The notes under the pieces: model-generated | Told to the model about the DNA's origin: nothing | Databases searched by the model: none | What the model saw: the letters and a program-made list of their open reading frames with translations, nothing else | Position numbers and translations under genes: made by a program | Assembly: GCF_019656215.1 (NCBI RefSeq) | Contig: NZ_BPLK01000001.1 | Coordinates: 204,822-268,821, forward strand | Origin: Apilactobacillus zhangqiuensis | GTDB lineage: Bacteria; Bacillota; Bacilli; Lactobacillales; Lactobacillaceae | Length of the DNA stretch: 64,000 nucleotides | Direction of reading: 5' to 3' | In this document: positions 9,194 to 17,608 of the stretch, one piece after another | Position numbering within the stretch: the first letter of the stretch is position 1 | How the letters are laid out: every line of letters begins with the position of its first letter

Positions 9194-9280
9194 AGAATAG
9201 TAAATAATATTATAGGTCAATCTAATTGACCTTTATATAATAATAGCACTATTCTATATAAGGTCAACTTAATTGACCTA
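9194..9280. promoter_or_regulatory. Overlapping divergent promoters with two 19-bp operators (alsS / marR)
   Basis: Two near-identical palindromes, AGGTCAATCTAATTGACCT (9214-9232) and AGGTCAACTTAATTGACCT (9261-9279), are 47 bases apart. For marR, TTGACC (9226-9231) in the left box is followed after 18 bases by TATTCT (9250-9255). For alsS on the minus strand, TTGACC (9262-9267) in the right box is followed after 16 bases by TATTAT (9240-9245). Each palindrome would thus cover the -35 of one promoter and the start point of the other. The MarR protein encoded here is the obvious candidate ligand. Confidence 0.75.
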
Positions 9281-9292
9281 AAGGAGAATAAA

Positions 9293-9706
9293 ATGATCGA
9301 TAAAAAGAAATTAATGGTCTTTTACTTTGCATACCAAGAAATAAATCGAATCGTCGATTTATCAAAGTATAACCTAACTTCAAATCAACAAAAAATGTTA
9401 TTCTCAATTGATACTATCGATGAGATTACAATCAAACAATTATTACAAATTTTAGATATTTCAAAACAGGCACTAAACGTGGCCTGTCGTGATTTAAGAG
9501 AACGTAATCTCGTATTTACTGGACCGGCGAAGTCGGATAAGAGAAAAAAAGTCGTCTACTTAACAGATGATGGACGAAAATTAATCGAAAAGATTGAAGC
9601 TGAACAGTTAAACTTTATTAATGCGATTTGCGATAGTACCAACTACAATTGGGAAGATACGATGAAGAAGCTAACTAATAGTTATCTAGAAGATATTCAA
9701 AAATAA
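9293..9706 (+). CDS. MarR-family transcriptional regulator
   Basis: A 137-residue MarR-type winged-helix dimer. The HTH is at about residues 42-75 (TIKQLLQILDISKQALNVAC), the wing is PAKSDKRKKVVYLTDDGRKL, and the flanking helices would form the dimer interface. The RBS AAAGGAG is 8 bases from the ATG and directly abuts the right operator. Its position divergent from alsS and the paired 19-bp palindromes point to joint control of itself and alsS. The ligand is unknown, with pyruvate-related or weak acids being plausible. Confidence 0.88.
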   Translation: MIDKKKLMVFYFAYQEINRIVDLSKYNLTSNQQKMLFSIDTIDEITIKQLLQILDISKQALNVACRDLRERNLVFTGPAKSDKRKKVVYLTDDGRKLIEKIEAEQLNFINAICDSTNYNWEDTMKKLTNSYLEDIQK

Positions 9707-9736
9707 AAAAACGTTGCTGATTAGCAACGTTTTTTT
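9707..9736. terminator. Bidirectional terminator, marR / CAP-like gene
   Basis: AACGTTGCT and AGCAACGTT pair around GATT, with an A tract before and a T8 tract after. Confidence 0.9.
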
Positions 9737-10482
9737 TATTTTGTTTCAATAACGACATAGTAGTTATTTGATTGGTTGGTTTTACCATTTAAAATGGTGG
9801 TATTTTTGGCGGAAACCCCAATCTTAGTGATGTTTCCATCTGTTAATAGTTTGGTGTAGTTTTGATCCGCACTATCCGAGATGTCTGAGTATAGAAGCCA
9901 ACTTAGTGAGGTTCCACGGTAGTTGTCTTCATCACTAAATTGCCAGTATGCAACACTATCAGAGTTGGCCGGAACAGGATTGTTTTCAATCGAAGTAATC
10001 TTGTTGTTAGCGTCTTTTTCCAAATCTGAATCTAATTGAAGTGGAGCTAGGCCGTTGTAACTTCTGGCATTATTGATAACACCAATTGTATTAACCGCCA
10101 TTTGGTGGTTAAATGATGCAGTCTTATTCAATTGAATCGCACCGTGCCAGGCGTAACCAATTAGTTGGCGGTTTTGGTACAGTGCTTGATAGATTGCTTG
10201 GAATTTTTTGCCATTTTTGTATTTTTGCACGTGGTAACTAGTACCAACGGTTACGGGTTGATCTTGTAGTTTGTATAATCTTTTTGCATGTTTGGTAAAT
10301 GTCAAATCAGTGTATAAATATTCATAGTGCTTTGAATTGATGACCCCGACACCATGATTATTCTCGTCAGATACACTGTAGATATATGGTTTAGTATTCT
10401 TAGCCTTAGCGAATGCTTCATAACCGACTGTTGAGGCGTTAAGAGTAGAAAATAAGGCTAATAATATTAGGAATTTTTTCAT
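9736..10482 (-). CDS. Secreted CAP-like domain protein
   Basis: A 248-residue exported protein. I start at ATG 10482, which has the RBS AAGAAGG at the right distance and gives a signal peptide (MKKFLILLALFSTLNASTVG). The C-terminal 125 residues resemble a CAP/SCP domain: INNARSYNGLAPLQLDSDLE matches the first helix of that fold, and LLTDGNITKIGVSAKNTTIL resembles the late strand region. Without a database comparison the assignment is tentative. Bacterial CAP proteins are usually surface proteins of unclear enzymatic function. Confidence 0.65.
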   Translation of the reverse strand: MKKFLILLALFSTLNASTVGYEAFAKAKNTKPYIYSVSDENNHGVGVINSKHYEYLYTDLTFTKHAKRLYKLQDQPVTVGTSYHVQKYKNGKKFQAIYQALYQNRQLIGYAWHGAIQLNKTASFNHQMAVNTIGVINNARSYNGLAPLQLDSDLEKDANNKITSIENNPVPANSDSVAYWQFSDEDNYRGTSLSWLLYSDISDSADQNYTKLLTDGNITKIGVSAKNTTILNGKTNQSNNYYVVIETK

Positions 10483-10566
10483 TGATACACCTTCTTTGTT
10501 GATAATAGTATAGCAGTAATAATATCTGATAAATGTTAAACTATGGTTACAAAAAGAGGTAAAATC

Positions 10567-10650
10567 ATGAAACAAGATAAATTATTGGTAGCCGCAATGG
10601 TGATTGTCGGAATCATTCTATTGGGCTGCATTGTTGCCTATGTGGCCTAA
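10567..10650 (+). CDS. Small single-pass membrane protein (27 aa)
   Basis: A 27-codon ORF with the RBS AGAGG seven bases upstream and a strong terminator directly after the stop. The peptide starts MKQDKLLVAAMVIVG and is a charged N-terminus followed by one 20-residue hydrophobic helix with a single Cys. It sits alone between a divergent gene and a convergent one, so it is not a leader for anything. Good expression signals make it likely to be real. It could be a regulatory membrane microprotein or a toxin-like peptide, but no function can be assigned. Confidence 0.6.
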   Translation: MKQDKLLVAAMVIVGIILLGCIVAYVA

Positions 10651-10651
10651 A

Positions 10652-10683
10652 TAAAAAAGCATCGATATTCGATGCTTTTTTAT
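10652..10683. terminator. Bidirectional terminator, small membrane protein / YdcF-like gene
   Basis: AAAAGCATCGA and TCGATGCTTTT form the stem, with tracts on both sides. Confidence 0.88.
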
Positions 10684-11708
10684 TATAGTTTGCTACCGAC
10701 TGCAATCACTACGAACAATATCATTATCAATAGGTTAGCTAACTTGTGTTTCATTAAGATGGCAATGAATTCACGAATGATGGCATTTGGTAAGAAGAAT
10801 CCACTAGTCTTTGAGCCAATTCCACTAATATTCATGCCAGCATTTTTGGCGTAATCAGTGGCACGGTAAATGTGATAGTTGTTGGAAACAAAGATACCGT
10901 TATTTGGATCCAAGTTGTAGCGGTCGACAATTTTTTTAGAAAACGCAAAATTTTGAATGGTATTTACAGATTTGTCTTCTGCGATAACGTCATCTGGGTT
11001 AACGCCTTGTTGGATGACATAATCTCTCATTGCGACACCTTCAGGCACTGTTTCGTCGCCACCTTGACCACCGGAACAAATGATTAGAGGATGTTTTTTT
11101 GAAACATCTACTTGTTTTTGATAGAAATCAATTGCACGATTGATTCTAGAAGCAAGTAGTGGCGAGACTTCATTTCCATTTAATAATCCAGCGCCTAGCA
11201 CAATGATAAAATCTTTATCTAGTTTTGGACGATAGAAATTACAAATCCAGACTGAAAGGGAGAATATCAAGAAGATACTTACCATGTAGAATGATCCCAA
11301 CTCAGTGAAGTGTTCAAGCATCAAATTGTATGGTTTTGGTATGATTTTTCTGAAGAATATAAAACTCAATAGTGGATATACCAACAAGAACACACCAATA
11401 ATTAGCGTTAATAGGTTGGCTAGTGAGTGATTTTCTCTTCTCCAGACGATAATCCCATTCCAAATTAATAAAATAGCATGAAGAGCGTAAATTAACGTTA
11501 AGCCAATCATGATTAACATTGCTATTGTTAAGAATATTATATGTAGTATTTTGCTACTACTAATAAGTGAGAAAAACATTACGTTTCCAGTTAATGCAAA
11601 CACCGTCATTAAGAATAAGAATCCATTCCAAAATGATGCCTTTTTCTTATAAAACGACCAGCACAAAAGGCCGATGAATATTATTAATATTAAAGGTATA
11701 AAGTACAT
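10683..11708 (-). CDS. YdcF/SanA-like DUF218 membrane protein
   Basis: A 341-residue protein with about five N-terminal membrane helices (residues 1-180) and a C-terminal DUF218 domain. Typical motifs are FIIVLGAGLLNGNEVSPLLA, HPLIICSGGQGGDETVPEG and EDKSVNTIQNFAFSKKI. DUF218 proteins are linked to envelope and cell-wall functions, but their reaction is not settled. I start at ATG 11708: an ATG nine bases upstream overlaps the RBS AAGGA, whereas 11708 is 10 bases from it. It is a single-gene unit. Confidence 0.85.
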   Translation of the reverse strand: MYFIPLILIIFIGLLCWSFYKKKASFWNGFLFLMTVFALTGNVMFFSLISSSKILHIIFLTIAMLIMIGLTLIYALHAILLIWNGIIVWRRENHSLANLLTLIIGVFLLVYPLLSFIFFRKIIPKPYNLMLEHFTELGSFYMVSIFLIFSLSVWICNFYRPKLDKDFIIVLGAGLLNGNEVSPLLASRINRAIDFYQKQVDVSKKHPLIICSGGQGGDETVPEGVAMRDYVIQQGVNPDDVIAEDKSVNTIQNFAFSKKIVDRYNLDPNNGIFVSNNYHIYRATDYAKNAGMNISGIGSKTSGFFLPNAIIREFIAILMKHKLANLLIMILFVVIAVGSKL

Positions 11709-11734
11709 ATATATCATCCTTATCTATTAGGATA

Positions 11735-11766
11735 AAAAAGCCCACAAATAATTGTGAGCTTTTTGT
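11735..11766 (-). terminator. Intrinsic terminator after the PgrA-like gene
   Basis: On the minus strand AGCTCACAA pairs with TTGTGGGCT, followed by T6. Confidence 0.75.
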
Positions 11767-11782
11767 TTATCTCCATTTTACA

Positions 11783-12805
11783 CTATACCAGTGTACCAGG
11801 AACATATTTCTTATTTACTAATTTATTGTGAGGAACCATAACAAAATGAATGCCACCAAATTTATCGAAGGAAACTGCGAAATAGTTTGGTTGGTATTTC
11901 TTGTGAATGTCCAAGTTCATTAGTGCGGTAGCATGGCCCCAATATGATGGGCCATCTTCAAATAGTTGAAGTGCAATTGAATTGTATACAGCATGCTTTA
12001 AAGCTGCCATTGTAACTACACGCTTTTTTAGCTTAGTACTAGTTAAAGCAAATGATGGGTTATCACTGTAGTTTTCTTCAGCAACGTCTGAAATGTTGTA
12101 TTTCTTAGATGCAACAGCTCTAGTTCTTAAGTCATGACCGGTCTTTTTGCCGGTGTTGTTCCAATTATCCTTACTGTAAACATCTGCAAATGTTTGGGCA
12201 ACGGCAATTGTATTTTTAGATGATTTGTATTGAATTCCTTTAGCTTGCTTAATAGCTGGATTCAATACACTTAATGCAAATTTAGTAAGTTCTTTTCTTT
12301 GACTGTAGGTCATCTTGTTTAAATTTACATTTCTACTTAAATCTTTCTTGCTAGGGGTAAATGAGTTTATTGCTAGTCCTTTTAGACCAATCTTACCCAT
12401 TGCCACTTGCAACTTATAGTTACCAATTGATTTTTCACTTGCTGCTTTTTTTAAGGAAGCATTAGTGTATCCCTTAGGCAACTTAATAACGTTTTTAGGA
12501 TTCTTTTTAGCTCTATAGTTAATTTTAGTTACAAAATTAGCATCAGAACCAGGATCTGTAACTTGGTTGCCTGACACGTGCATTGCTTGAGTTGGAATGA
12601 AATTATTCAAGTCAGTGCTAGTTAGTTTACTGATGGATTTGGTAGTTGCGATAATTGCGTCATCAGTAGTTTGTTGTTTGAACTTCATAATTAGTGATGA
12701 TTCTTTTTTAGTTGAACTTGCTTGCGTTTTTACAGCAGGTGCTGATGAAGCGATTGCAGATCCAATTAATGCAGCAGATACAATCATTTTAATTGTCTTT
12801 TTCAT
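11783..12805 (-). CDS. Secreted protein with SEC10/PgrA surface-exclusion-like (CAP) domain
   Basis: A 340-residue exported protein with a Sec signal (MKKTIKMIVSAALIGSAIAS) and cleavage near AVKTQA. The C-terminal 170 residues match the lactobacillar SEC10/PgrA-type CAP domain: QRKELTKFALSVLNPAIKQA, a GHDLRTRA segment, the ALQLFEDGPSYWGHATALMN block and GGIHFVMVPH at the end. There is no LPxTG motif or other anchor, so it is likely soluble or held non-covalently. It lies 12 bases downstream of the small membrane-protein gene in one operon. Its role in this organism is unknown. Confidence 0.78.
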   Translation of the reverse strand: MKKTIKMIVSAALIGSAIASSAPAVKTQASSTKKESSLIMKFKQQTTDDAIIATTKSISKLTSTDLNNFIPTQAMHVSGNQVTDPGSDANFVTKINYRAKKNPKNVIKLPKGYTNASLKKAASEKSIGNYKLQVAMGKIGLKGLAINSFTPSKKDLSRNVNLNKMTYSQRKELTKFALSVLNPAIKQAKGIQYKSSKNTIAVAQTFADVYSKDNWNNTGKKTGHDLRTRAVASKKYNISDVAEENYSDNPSFALTSTKLKKRVVTMAALKHAVYNSIALQLFEDGPSYWGHATALMNLDIHKKYQPNYFAVSFDKFGGIHFVMVPHNKLVNKKYVPGTLV

Positions 12806-12816
12806 AGTATTTACCC

Positions 12817-13038
12817 CTATTTACTTCCTAATAAATATACAGCTAATCCAACCAGGATTACCCCAATTACGACAATGAATAAACCAAATTTAATTAATTT
12901 TCCACCGATTCCGTCCCAAGCAGGTTGATTTGACATCGCGCGAAGCTTAAAGAAGAACCAGCCAATTCCCATACAAATGGCACCGAATAAAAATACGCCG
13001 TATGCAAAAAGCATAAAGTAACTTTGTGTGTGTTGCAT
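12817..13038 (-). CDS. Small two-helix membrane protein
   Basis: A 73-residue protein with two hydrophobic helices (about residues 9-30 and 47-70) separated by a polar loop around MSNQPAWDGIGG. I use ATG 13038, eight bases from the RBS GAGGGG. A GTG nine bases upstream falls too close to that RBS. The gene is first in an operon with the PgrA-like secreted protein. It resembles the small DUF-type membrane proteins found next to lactobacillar surface genes, but I cannot name the family. Confidence 0.72.
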   Translation of the reverse strand: MQHTQSYFMLFAYGVFLFGAICMGIGWFFFKLRAMSNQPAWDGIGGKLIKFGLFIVVIGVILVGLAVYLLGSK

Positions 13039-13211
13039 TTCTTTCACCCCTCATTGAAAGTTTTATTTAGAATATATTATCATAGTTTGCATTTAGCTCA
13101 AATATTATAGATGCAATCTTAAAAATTACTTAATATTTTCAGTAAATTTACTTAAGTGTTATAATTCTAAATTATGTGTCAAGATTTCAAAATAAGGAGA
13201 TGAGTTCACCC

Positions 13212-14420
13212 TTGGGTGATCGAGCGATAAATTGGAAACAAAACCTAAATGTTTTATGGTTTGGGACATTCGTAGCCGGAATCGGATTTAGTAGTATCAG
13301 TCCATTCATTGCATTGTTTATAGGTCAACTAGGCAATTACAACGCTACTCAAACATCAATCTACAGTGGGATGGCATTTGCAGCTCCATTTCTAGTTAAG
13401 ATGATTGTTTCGCCATTGTGGGGTATCTTAGCTGATAAATATGGTAGAAAACCAATGTTACTTAGAGCATCTTTGGGGATGGCAATTGTAATTGGTGCAA
13501 TGAGTCTGGTCACCAGTGCATGGCAACTAATTGTCTTGCGTCTATTGCAAGGTGTCTTTTCTGGATTCATCAGTAATGCCAATGCTTTAGTGGCTGCCGA
13601 GACACCAAAGAGCCAAGTTGGTCATGCTTCTGGAAAACTAGCGACAGGAAACGTATCAGGAACATTAATCGGACCGATGATAGGTGGTTTAATTGCCGAT
13701 ACTTTTGGTTATCGTTATACATTCTTGATTACTGGTTTAGCTATGCTGGTAGCATTCATCCTAAGTATCTTTTTCGTTCATGAAAACTTCAAACCGGTGC
13801 CACACGAAAAAGGGGAAAAACAACCTCATTTTCTATCTGGAATCCCAACCAAACAAATCTTGTTTGGAATGTTTTTAACCACCTTATTTATTCAAGCAAC
13901 TAATAACTCAATCTCACCAATCTTGAGTTTGTACGTTAAACAATTGGATCCAACATCGACCAACATTGCGTTAACCGCTGGAATTATCCAGGCAATTAAC
14001 GGGGTGGCTATGATATCAGTAGCACCATTCTTCGGGCGTCTAGGTGATAGGATTGGGTCTCATCAAATCTTGAAGTTCGGCTTAGTCTTTTCAATGGGAG
14101 TATTCTTCCTAACGACATTCGCACAAAACGTTTGGCAACTAGGAGCGCTACGTTTTCTAATCGGGATATCCGATGCTGCACTATTGCCAACTGTTCAAGC
14201 AATCCTAGCTAAGTACAGTCCACATGATCGAATCAGTCAGGTCTTTAGTTGGAACCAAAGTTTCCAAGCTGCTGGTAACGTAACGGGACCGATGATTGGT
14301 TCGGCCGTTGTCTTGATTGGTGGATATCGTGGAGTGTTCATTGCAACTACTATCTTGGCTGGAATTAACTTATTCCTAGTTCGTAAGAACATTAAATCAA
14401 TTGAAACCGATAAGAACTAA
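13212..14420 (+). CDS. MFS multidrug-efflux-type transporter
   Basis: A drug:H+ antiporter-type MFS protein of about 400 residues and 12 helices. Motif A is SPLWGILADKYGRKPMLLRA, a helix-5-type motif is GNVSGTLIGPMIGGLIAD, and the second-half motif is GRLGDRIGSHQIL. Start choice: the RBS AAGGAG (13194-13199) touches ATG 13200 and lies 12 bases before TTG 13212. The homologous pump at 58895 also starts with TTG (LDDNKHW, here LGDRAINW), so I favour TTG 13212. A GTG at 13176 in the same frame lies almost at the predicted transcription start (TATAAT 13160-13165). The substrate is unknown. Confidence 0.87.
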   Translation: MGDRAINWKQNLNVLWFGTFVAGIGFSSISPFIALFIGQLGNYNATQTSIYSGMAFAAPFLVKMIVSPLWGILADKYGRKPMLLRASLGMAIVIGAMSLVTSAWQLIVLRLLQGVFSGFISNANALVAAETPKSQVGHASGKLATGNVSGTLIGPMIGGLIADTFGYRYTFLITGLAMLVAFILSIFFVHENFKPVPHEKGEKQPHFLSGIPTKQILFGMFLTTLFIQATNNSISPILSLYVKQLDPTSTNIALTAGIIQAINGVAMISVAPFFGRLGDRIGSHQILKFGLVFSMGVFFLTTFAQNVWQLGALRFLIGISDAALLPTVQAILAKYSPHDRISQVFSWNQSFQAAGNVTGPMIGSAVVLIGGYRGVFIATTILAGINLFLVRKNIKSIETDKN

Positions 14421-14482
14421 ATATTTGTTAAATGATGAAACATCATTATAATTAATAGGATAATATTTGGAGGTGGATTGCG

Positions 14483-14737
14483 ATGACTAGAGAAGAAATT
14501 GATAACAATTTACTAACATTAAAAAGAACGCGTTCACACATCATTAATGCACTAGATGGAACCAATCGTGACAGCAATGTTATTCGTGACATTGACCATT
14601 TGGTGGAATACTTGAATGAAACCGATGAGCGCGAAATAACACAAGAATATGTAGATCGTAAGTTTAGAATCATCAAGGGTGAAATTAACTGTTCACTTGA
14701 TTGTTTCAATAACGCAATGAAAGCATTGACTAAGTAG
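14483..14737 (+). CDS. Small helical protein of unknown function (84 aa)
   Basis: Soluble, charged, wholly helical-looking protein with no membrane segment or signal. Its sequence begins MTREEIDNNLLTLKRTRSHI and ends with an INCSLDCFNNAMKAL helix. An excellent RBS (GGAGGT, 14470-14475) precedes the ATG. It is 62 bases after the MFS pump, so co-transcription is possible. I do not recognise the family. Confidence 0.72.
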   Translation: MTREEIDNNLLTLKRTRSHIINALDGTNRDSNVIRDIDHLVEYLNETDEREITQEYVDRKFRIIKGEINCSLDCFNNAMKALTK

Positions 14738-14762
14738 GCATCCAAAGGCGGTGCCTTTTTCT
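14737..14762 (+). terminator. Weak intrinsic terminator
   Basis: GGCA-CC and GGTGCC pair imperfectly before a T5 tract. Confidence 0.5.
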
Positions 14763-14823
14763 TTTGTTTAATAGTTTACACGTGTATAATAACTTACATA
14801 AAGTAAGCAAAAGGAAGATGAAT

Positions 14824-15858
14824 ATGTCAAAATTACTTGCACCCGCAAATGTTGGTGGACTAGATCTTAAGAATCGAGTAGTGATGTCACCAATGTGTAC
14901 CTATGAGGTAATTCGTGAAAATGGAATCGCTACACCATTTCACTTTGCTCACTATGGGATGCGTGCAATTAGTGGCGTTTGCTTGATTATTACCGAATCG
15001 ACAGCCGTTGACCCAAGAGGTCGTATCAGTAACAACGACCTAGGGTTATGGAATGACGAACAAGTTAGTGAATTTAGTCGATTAGTTGAGTCACTTCACT
15101 ACTTAGGTTCAAAGGTAGGAGTTCAATTGAACCATGCCGGTAGAAAGGCTGCCGACGAAGATGTTCCGGTTGCGCCAAGTGCGATTTCTTTTAGCGACGA
15201 TAGCAACACACCAGTTGAACTAAGTAAGGAAGATATCGCAAACATCGTTGCAGAATTTGGTCAAGCTGCCAAACGCGCTAGCGACGCAGGCGTGGACATG
15301 GTTGAAATTCATGGTGCCCACGGTTACTTGTTGAACCAATTCTTATCAGCGGTTTCCAACAAACGTGTTGACGAATACGGGGGTAGCCTAGAAAACCGTT
15401 TCCGCATCGTTTCTGAAGTGATTGATGCCGTAAAGGCTAACTTTGCTGGTCCTGTCTGGATTCGTTTGTCATTAACTGATTACGATGACAGTGGGCTACA
15501 AAACACCATGTCTGACTGGCAACAAATTGGTAAGTGGTTAGAAGATGCTGGAATTAAACTAATTGATGTTTCAACCGGTGGATTATTACCAAAGGGACCT
15601 AATTTCCCAGTTCATGATGGATATCAAACTCCATTTGCCACTGAACTAAAAAAAGCGGTAGATATTGATGTTTCAACTGTTGGTTTGTTAGATAACCCTG
15701 GTTTAGCAGAATACATCCTACAAAATAATCAAGCCGACTTGATTATGGAAGGAAGAGCATTGCTACGTAACACCAATTGGCTAGCCGATGCCGCTAAAGA
15801 ATTACACGATCATGACTTCAAGGTCTTCGATGCCTCATATGAACGTGGTCAAAAATAA
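14824..15858 (+). CDS. Old Yellow Enzyme family NADH:flavin oxidoreductase (YqjM/NamA-like)
   Basis: FMN-dependent ene-reductase of 344 residues in a TIM barrel. It belongs to the YqjM-like class: the conserved Cys of VMSPMCTYEV that tunes the flavin, the substrate-binding pair in EIHGAHGYLLNQFLS, the barrel motif NKRVDEYGGSLENRFRI, and the C-terminal MEGRALLRN phosphate-binding segment are all present. It probably detoxifies unsaturated aldehydes, ketones or nitro compounds. ATG 14824 lies seven bases from the RBS AAGGAAG, and an ATG at 14818 abuts it. A TATAAT (14785-14790) is placed for its own promoter. Confidence 0.92.
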   Translation: MSKLLAPANVGGLDLKNRVVMSPMCTYEVIRENGIATPFHFAHYGMRAISGVCLIITESTAVDPRGRISNNDLGLWNDEQVSEFSRLVESLHYLGSKVGVQLNHAGRKAADEDVPVAPSAISFSDDSNTPVELSKEDIANIVAEFGQAAKRASDAGVDMVEIHGAHGYLLNQFLSAVSNKRVDEYGGSLENRFRIVSEVIDAVKANFAGPVWIRLSLTDYDDSGLQNTMSDWQQIGKWLEDAGIKLIDVSTGGLLPKGPNFPVHDGYQTPFATELKKAVDIDVSTVGLLDNPGLAEYILQNNQADLIMEGRALLRNTNWLADAAKELHDHDFKVFDASYERGQK

Positions 15859-15865
15859 TCAAACA

Positions 15866-15896
15866 AAAAAGATATCCATTTGGATATCTTTTTTTA
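15866..15896 (+). terminator. Intrinsic terminator after the OYE gene
   Basis: AAAGATATCC and GGATATCTTT around ATTT, then a T-run. Confidence 0.88.
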
Positions 15897-15971
15897 ATGG
15901 TAAAATTTTGTCATCTAATTTTAATTTGTTATATAATTATTCTATTACAGCGAATAAAATGAGGTGATTAT

Positions 15972-16253
15972 ATGTATTGGACAGACGAAAGAATAATGAC
16001 ATACCGTGCGAAAATAAAGGGGGCATGGTACGTTCAAAAATTCCAACAATACTATCAATTCGACCTTCGCAAACCAGAAGATAAGATGAGAATGTATCGT
16101 CAATTGGAACCCAAAACAATTAAGTCTTATTTTGATGATTTAATCGACACCTACGAAAAGAACTTCTTGGAACAATTAGATAACATGAGTACCGATGATT
16201 TATTGGAAACATTAGATTCATTAAGGGATGAAGGATATATTGATATCATGTAA
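15972..16253 (+). CDS. Small acidic helical protein of unknown function (93 aa)
   Basis: Soluble, charged protein with no signal or membrane helix. The C-terminal half is strongly acidic and helical (YEKNFLEQLDNMSTDDLLET). The N-terminal half is aromatic and basic (YRAKIKGAWYVQKFQQYYQF). RBS GAGGTG lies six to seven bases before the ATG, and the gene has its own terminator. I do not recognise a family. Confidence 0.72.
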   Translation: MYWTDERIMTYRAKIKGAWYVQKFQQYYQFDLRKPEDKMRMYRQLEPKTIKSYFDDLIDTYEKNFLEQLDNMSTDDLLETLDSLRDEGYIDIM

Positions 16254-16284
16254 AAAAGAACCGATTTAACATCGGTTCTTTTTT
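16254..16284. terminator. Bidirectional terminator, 93-aa gene / lipoprotein
   Basis: AAAGAACCGAT and ATCGGTTCTTT form the stem, with A and T tracts. Confidence 0.9.
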
Positions 16285-16285
16285 A

Positions 16286-16888
16286 TTAGTTATTATTATT
16301 CAAACTTACGGATTGCTTTTCACTAAGCTTTTTATCCTTAAAGGTTAAGTTGTAGGCGTGTGAATTGTCATATTGGTAGGTCATAAATGACATTCCATCA
16401 GCTTCTTGTTGTGAAAGTGGCGCACCTAAAGTGGCTTCAACGTCACCAAATGAGGTGTTCTTTTTAATTTTTTCAATTTGTTGCTTCTTTAGGATCTTAG
16501 CAGCTGTATTTTGTTGGTAACCCTTGCTCAAAACTTTGTTCTTATAAACAATTACAAATATGTATTGTAGTTGAGCGTTACCACCCATTTGCCAAGTGTA
16601 TTGTTTAGCTTGGGCATTGTTGGTTAAATTGGTGTTGGTAGTTCTTGAAGGTTTGCCTAACAAGTTAACAACTTGCTTGTAGCTTGAACCACCGTGTAAT
16701 TGTTGATCAGTGTATTTGATTTGTTGGTACTTTTCTAATGAGATACCTGAAGTGTTTAAAGCATCTGATAGGGAAGGCTTAGGTGCTGAGATTGTTTCGT
16801 TGGTATTTGCGACCTTCTTTTTACCACAGGCGCTTAATACTAATAAGCAGGTAAAAAGCGCAAGCAAAATCTTAAAAGTTTTATTCAT
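16286..16888 (-). CDS. Lipoprotein with DUF3862/BLIP-like repeats
   Basis: A 200-residue lipoprotein with a signal peptide ending in the lipobox LSAC (lipidated Cys21). Two BLIP/SmpA-like modules follow. The first is HGGSSYKQVVNLLGKPSRTT with a later FVIVYKNKVLSKGYQ strand pair, and the second is KNTSFGDVEATLGAPLSQQE with YNLTFKDKKLSEKQ. This matches the DUF3862 family of Firmicute lipoproteins. Start at ATG 16888, eight bases after AGGAG. The role is unknown, but it sits on the outer face of the membrane. Confidence 0.82.
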   Translation of the reverse strand: MNKTFKILLALFTCLLVLSACGKKKVANTNETISAPKPSLSDALNTSGISLEKYQQIKYTDQQLHGGSSYKQVVNLLGKPSRTTNTNLTNNAQAKQYTWQMGGNAQLQYIFVIVYKNKVLSKGYQQNTAAKILKKQQIEKIKKNTSFGDVEATLGAPLSQQEADGMSFMTYQYDNSHAYNLTFKDKKLSEKQSVSLNNNN

Positions 16889-17062
16889 ACTATATCTCCT
16901 CAATATGTTCTATTAGTATTTTAATCAAAGAGAGTGATAAATATCAATAATTTAAATTATTTATTCATAATTTACTGATGCAATTTAGCAAACCAAAAAC
17001 TTGTAATCAATCGTTTTACCTAATACCATGGTGGTGAAGAAAGAAAAAAGGAGGTTGTATCT

Positions 17063-17575
17063 ATGAGTAAGATTGCTGCAATTGTTACCAGCGGATACGA
17101 AGATTCTGAATTAACTTCACCTAAGAAGGCATTGGAAGATGCAAGTCATCAAGTTGAAATTATCGAAGAAATGGCCGGAAACACAATTACCGGTGAACAT
17201 GGTGATAAGCAAAAGGTTGATTTAGGTATCGACGATGCCAACTTCGACGATTACGACGCGCTGTTATTACCTGGTGGTGGCTCTCCAGATGCGTTGAGAG
17301 CAGATGATCGTTTCAATGATTTTGTAAAACGTTTTCTATTGGCTAACAAGCCGGTATTTGCAATTTGTCACGGTCCTCAATTCTTTATCCAAACCGGATT
17401 AGCAAGTGAATTGAAGTTGACTGCTTACACAACAATCAGATATGACCTATTTTATGCTGGTGCTGAAGTTCATGATGAACCGGTCGTAGTGGATGATAAA
17501 CACAAGTTAGTTACAAGTAGAACCCCTGACGACTTAGACGCATTCAATGCTGAAATAGTTAAGTTTGTAAAATAA
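17063..17575 (+). CDS. DJ-1/PfpI family protein (class I glutamine amidotransferase-like)
   Basis: A 170-residue PfpI/YraA-type protein. It has the nucleophile elbow FAICHGPQ (Cys102-His103), the conserved Glu13 in GYEDSE, and LLLPGGGSPDALRAD. These proteins are implicated in stress defence and are described as deglycases or cysteine proteases, and the true activity is debated. The RBS AGGAGG lies 10 bases before the ATG. It is a single-gene unit ending at a shared terminator. Confidence 0.93.
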   Translation: MSKIAAIVTSGYEDSELTSPKKALEDASHQVEIIEEMAGNTITGEHGDKQKVDLGIDDANFDDYDALLLPGGGSPDALRADDRFNDFVKRFLLANKPVFAICHGPQFFIQTGLASELKLTAYTTIRYDLFYAGAEVHDEPVVVDDKHKLVTSRTPDDLDAFNAEIVKFVK

Positions 17576-17576
17576 A

Positions 17577-17608
17577 ACAAAAAAGAAGCCTGTTTAGGCT
17601 TCTTTTTT
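17577..17608. terminator. Bidirectional terminator, PfpI / TetR
   Basis: AAAAGAAGCCT and AGGCTTCTTTT pair around GTTT. Confidence 0.9.

Noticed and set aside
12597..12878. A plus-strand ORF opposite the PgrA-like gene
   Set aside because: Antisense shadow of a clear secreted protein, with no RBS or promoter.
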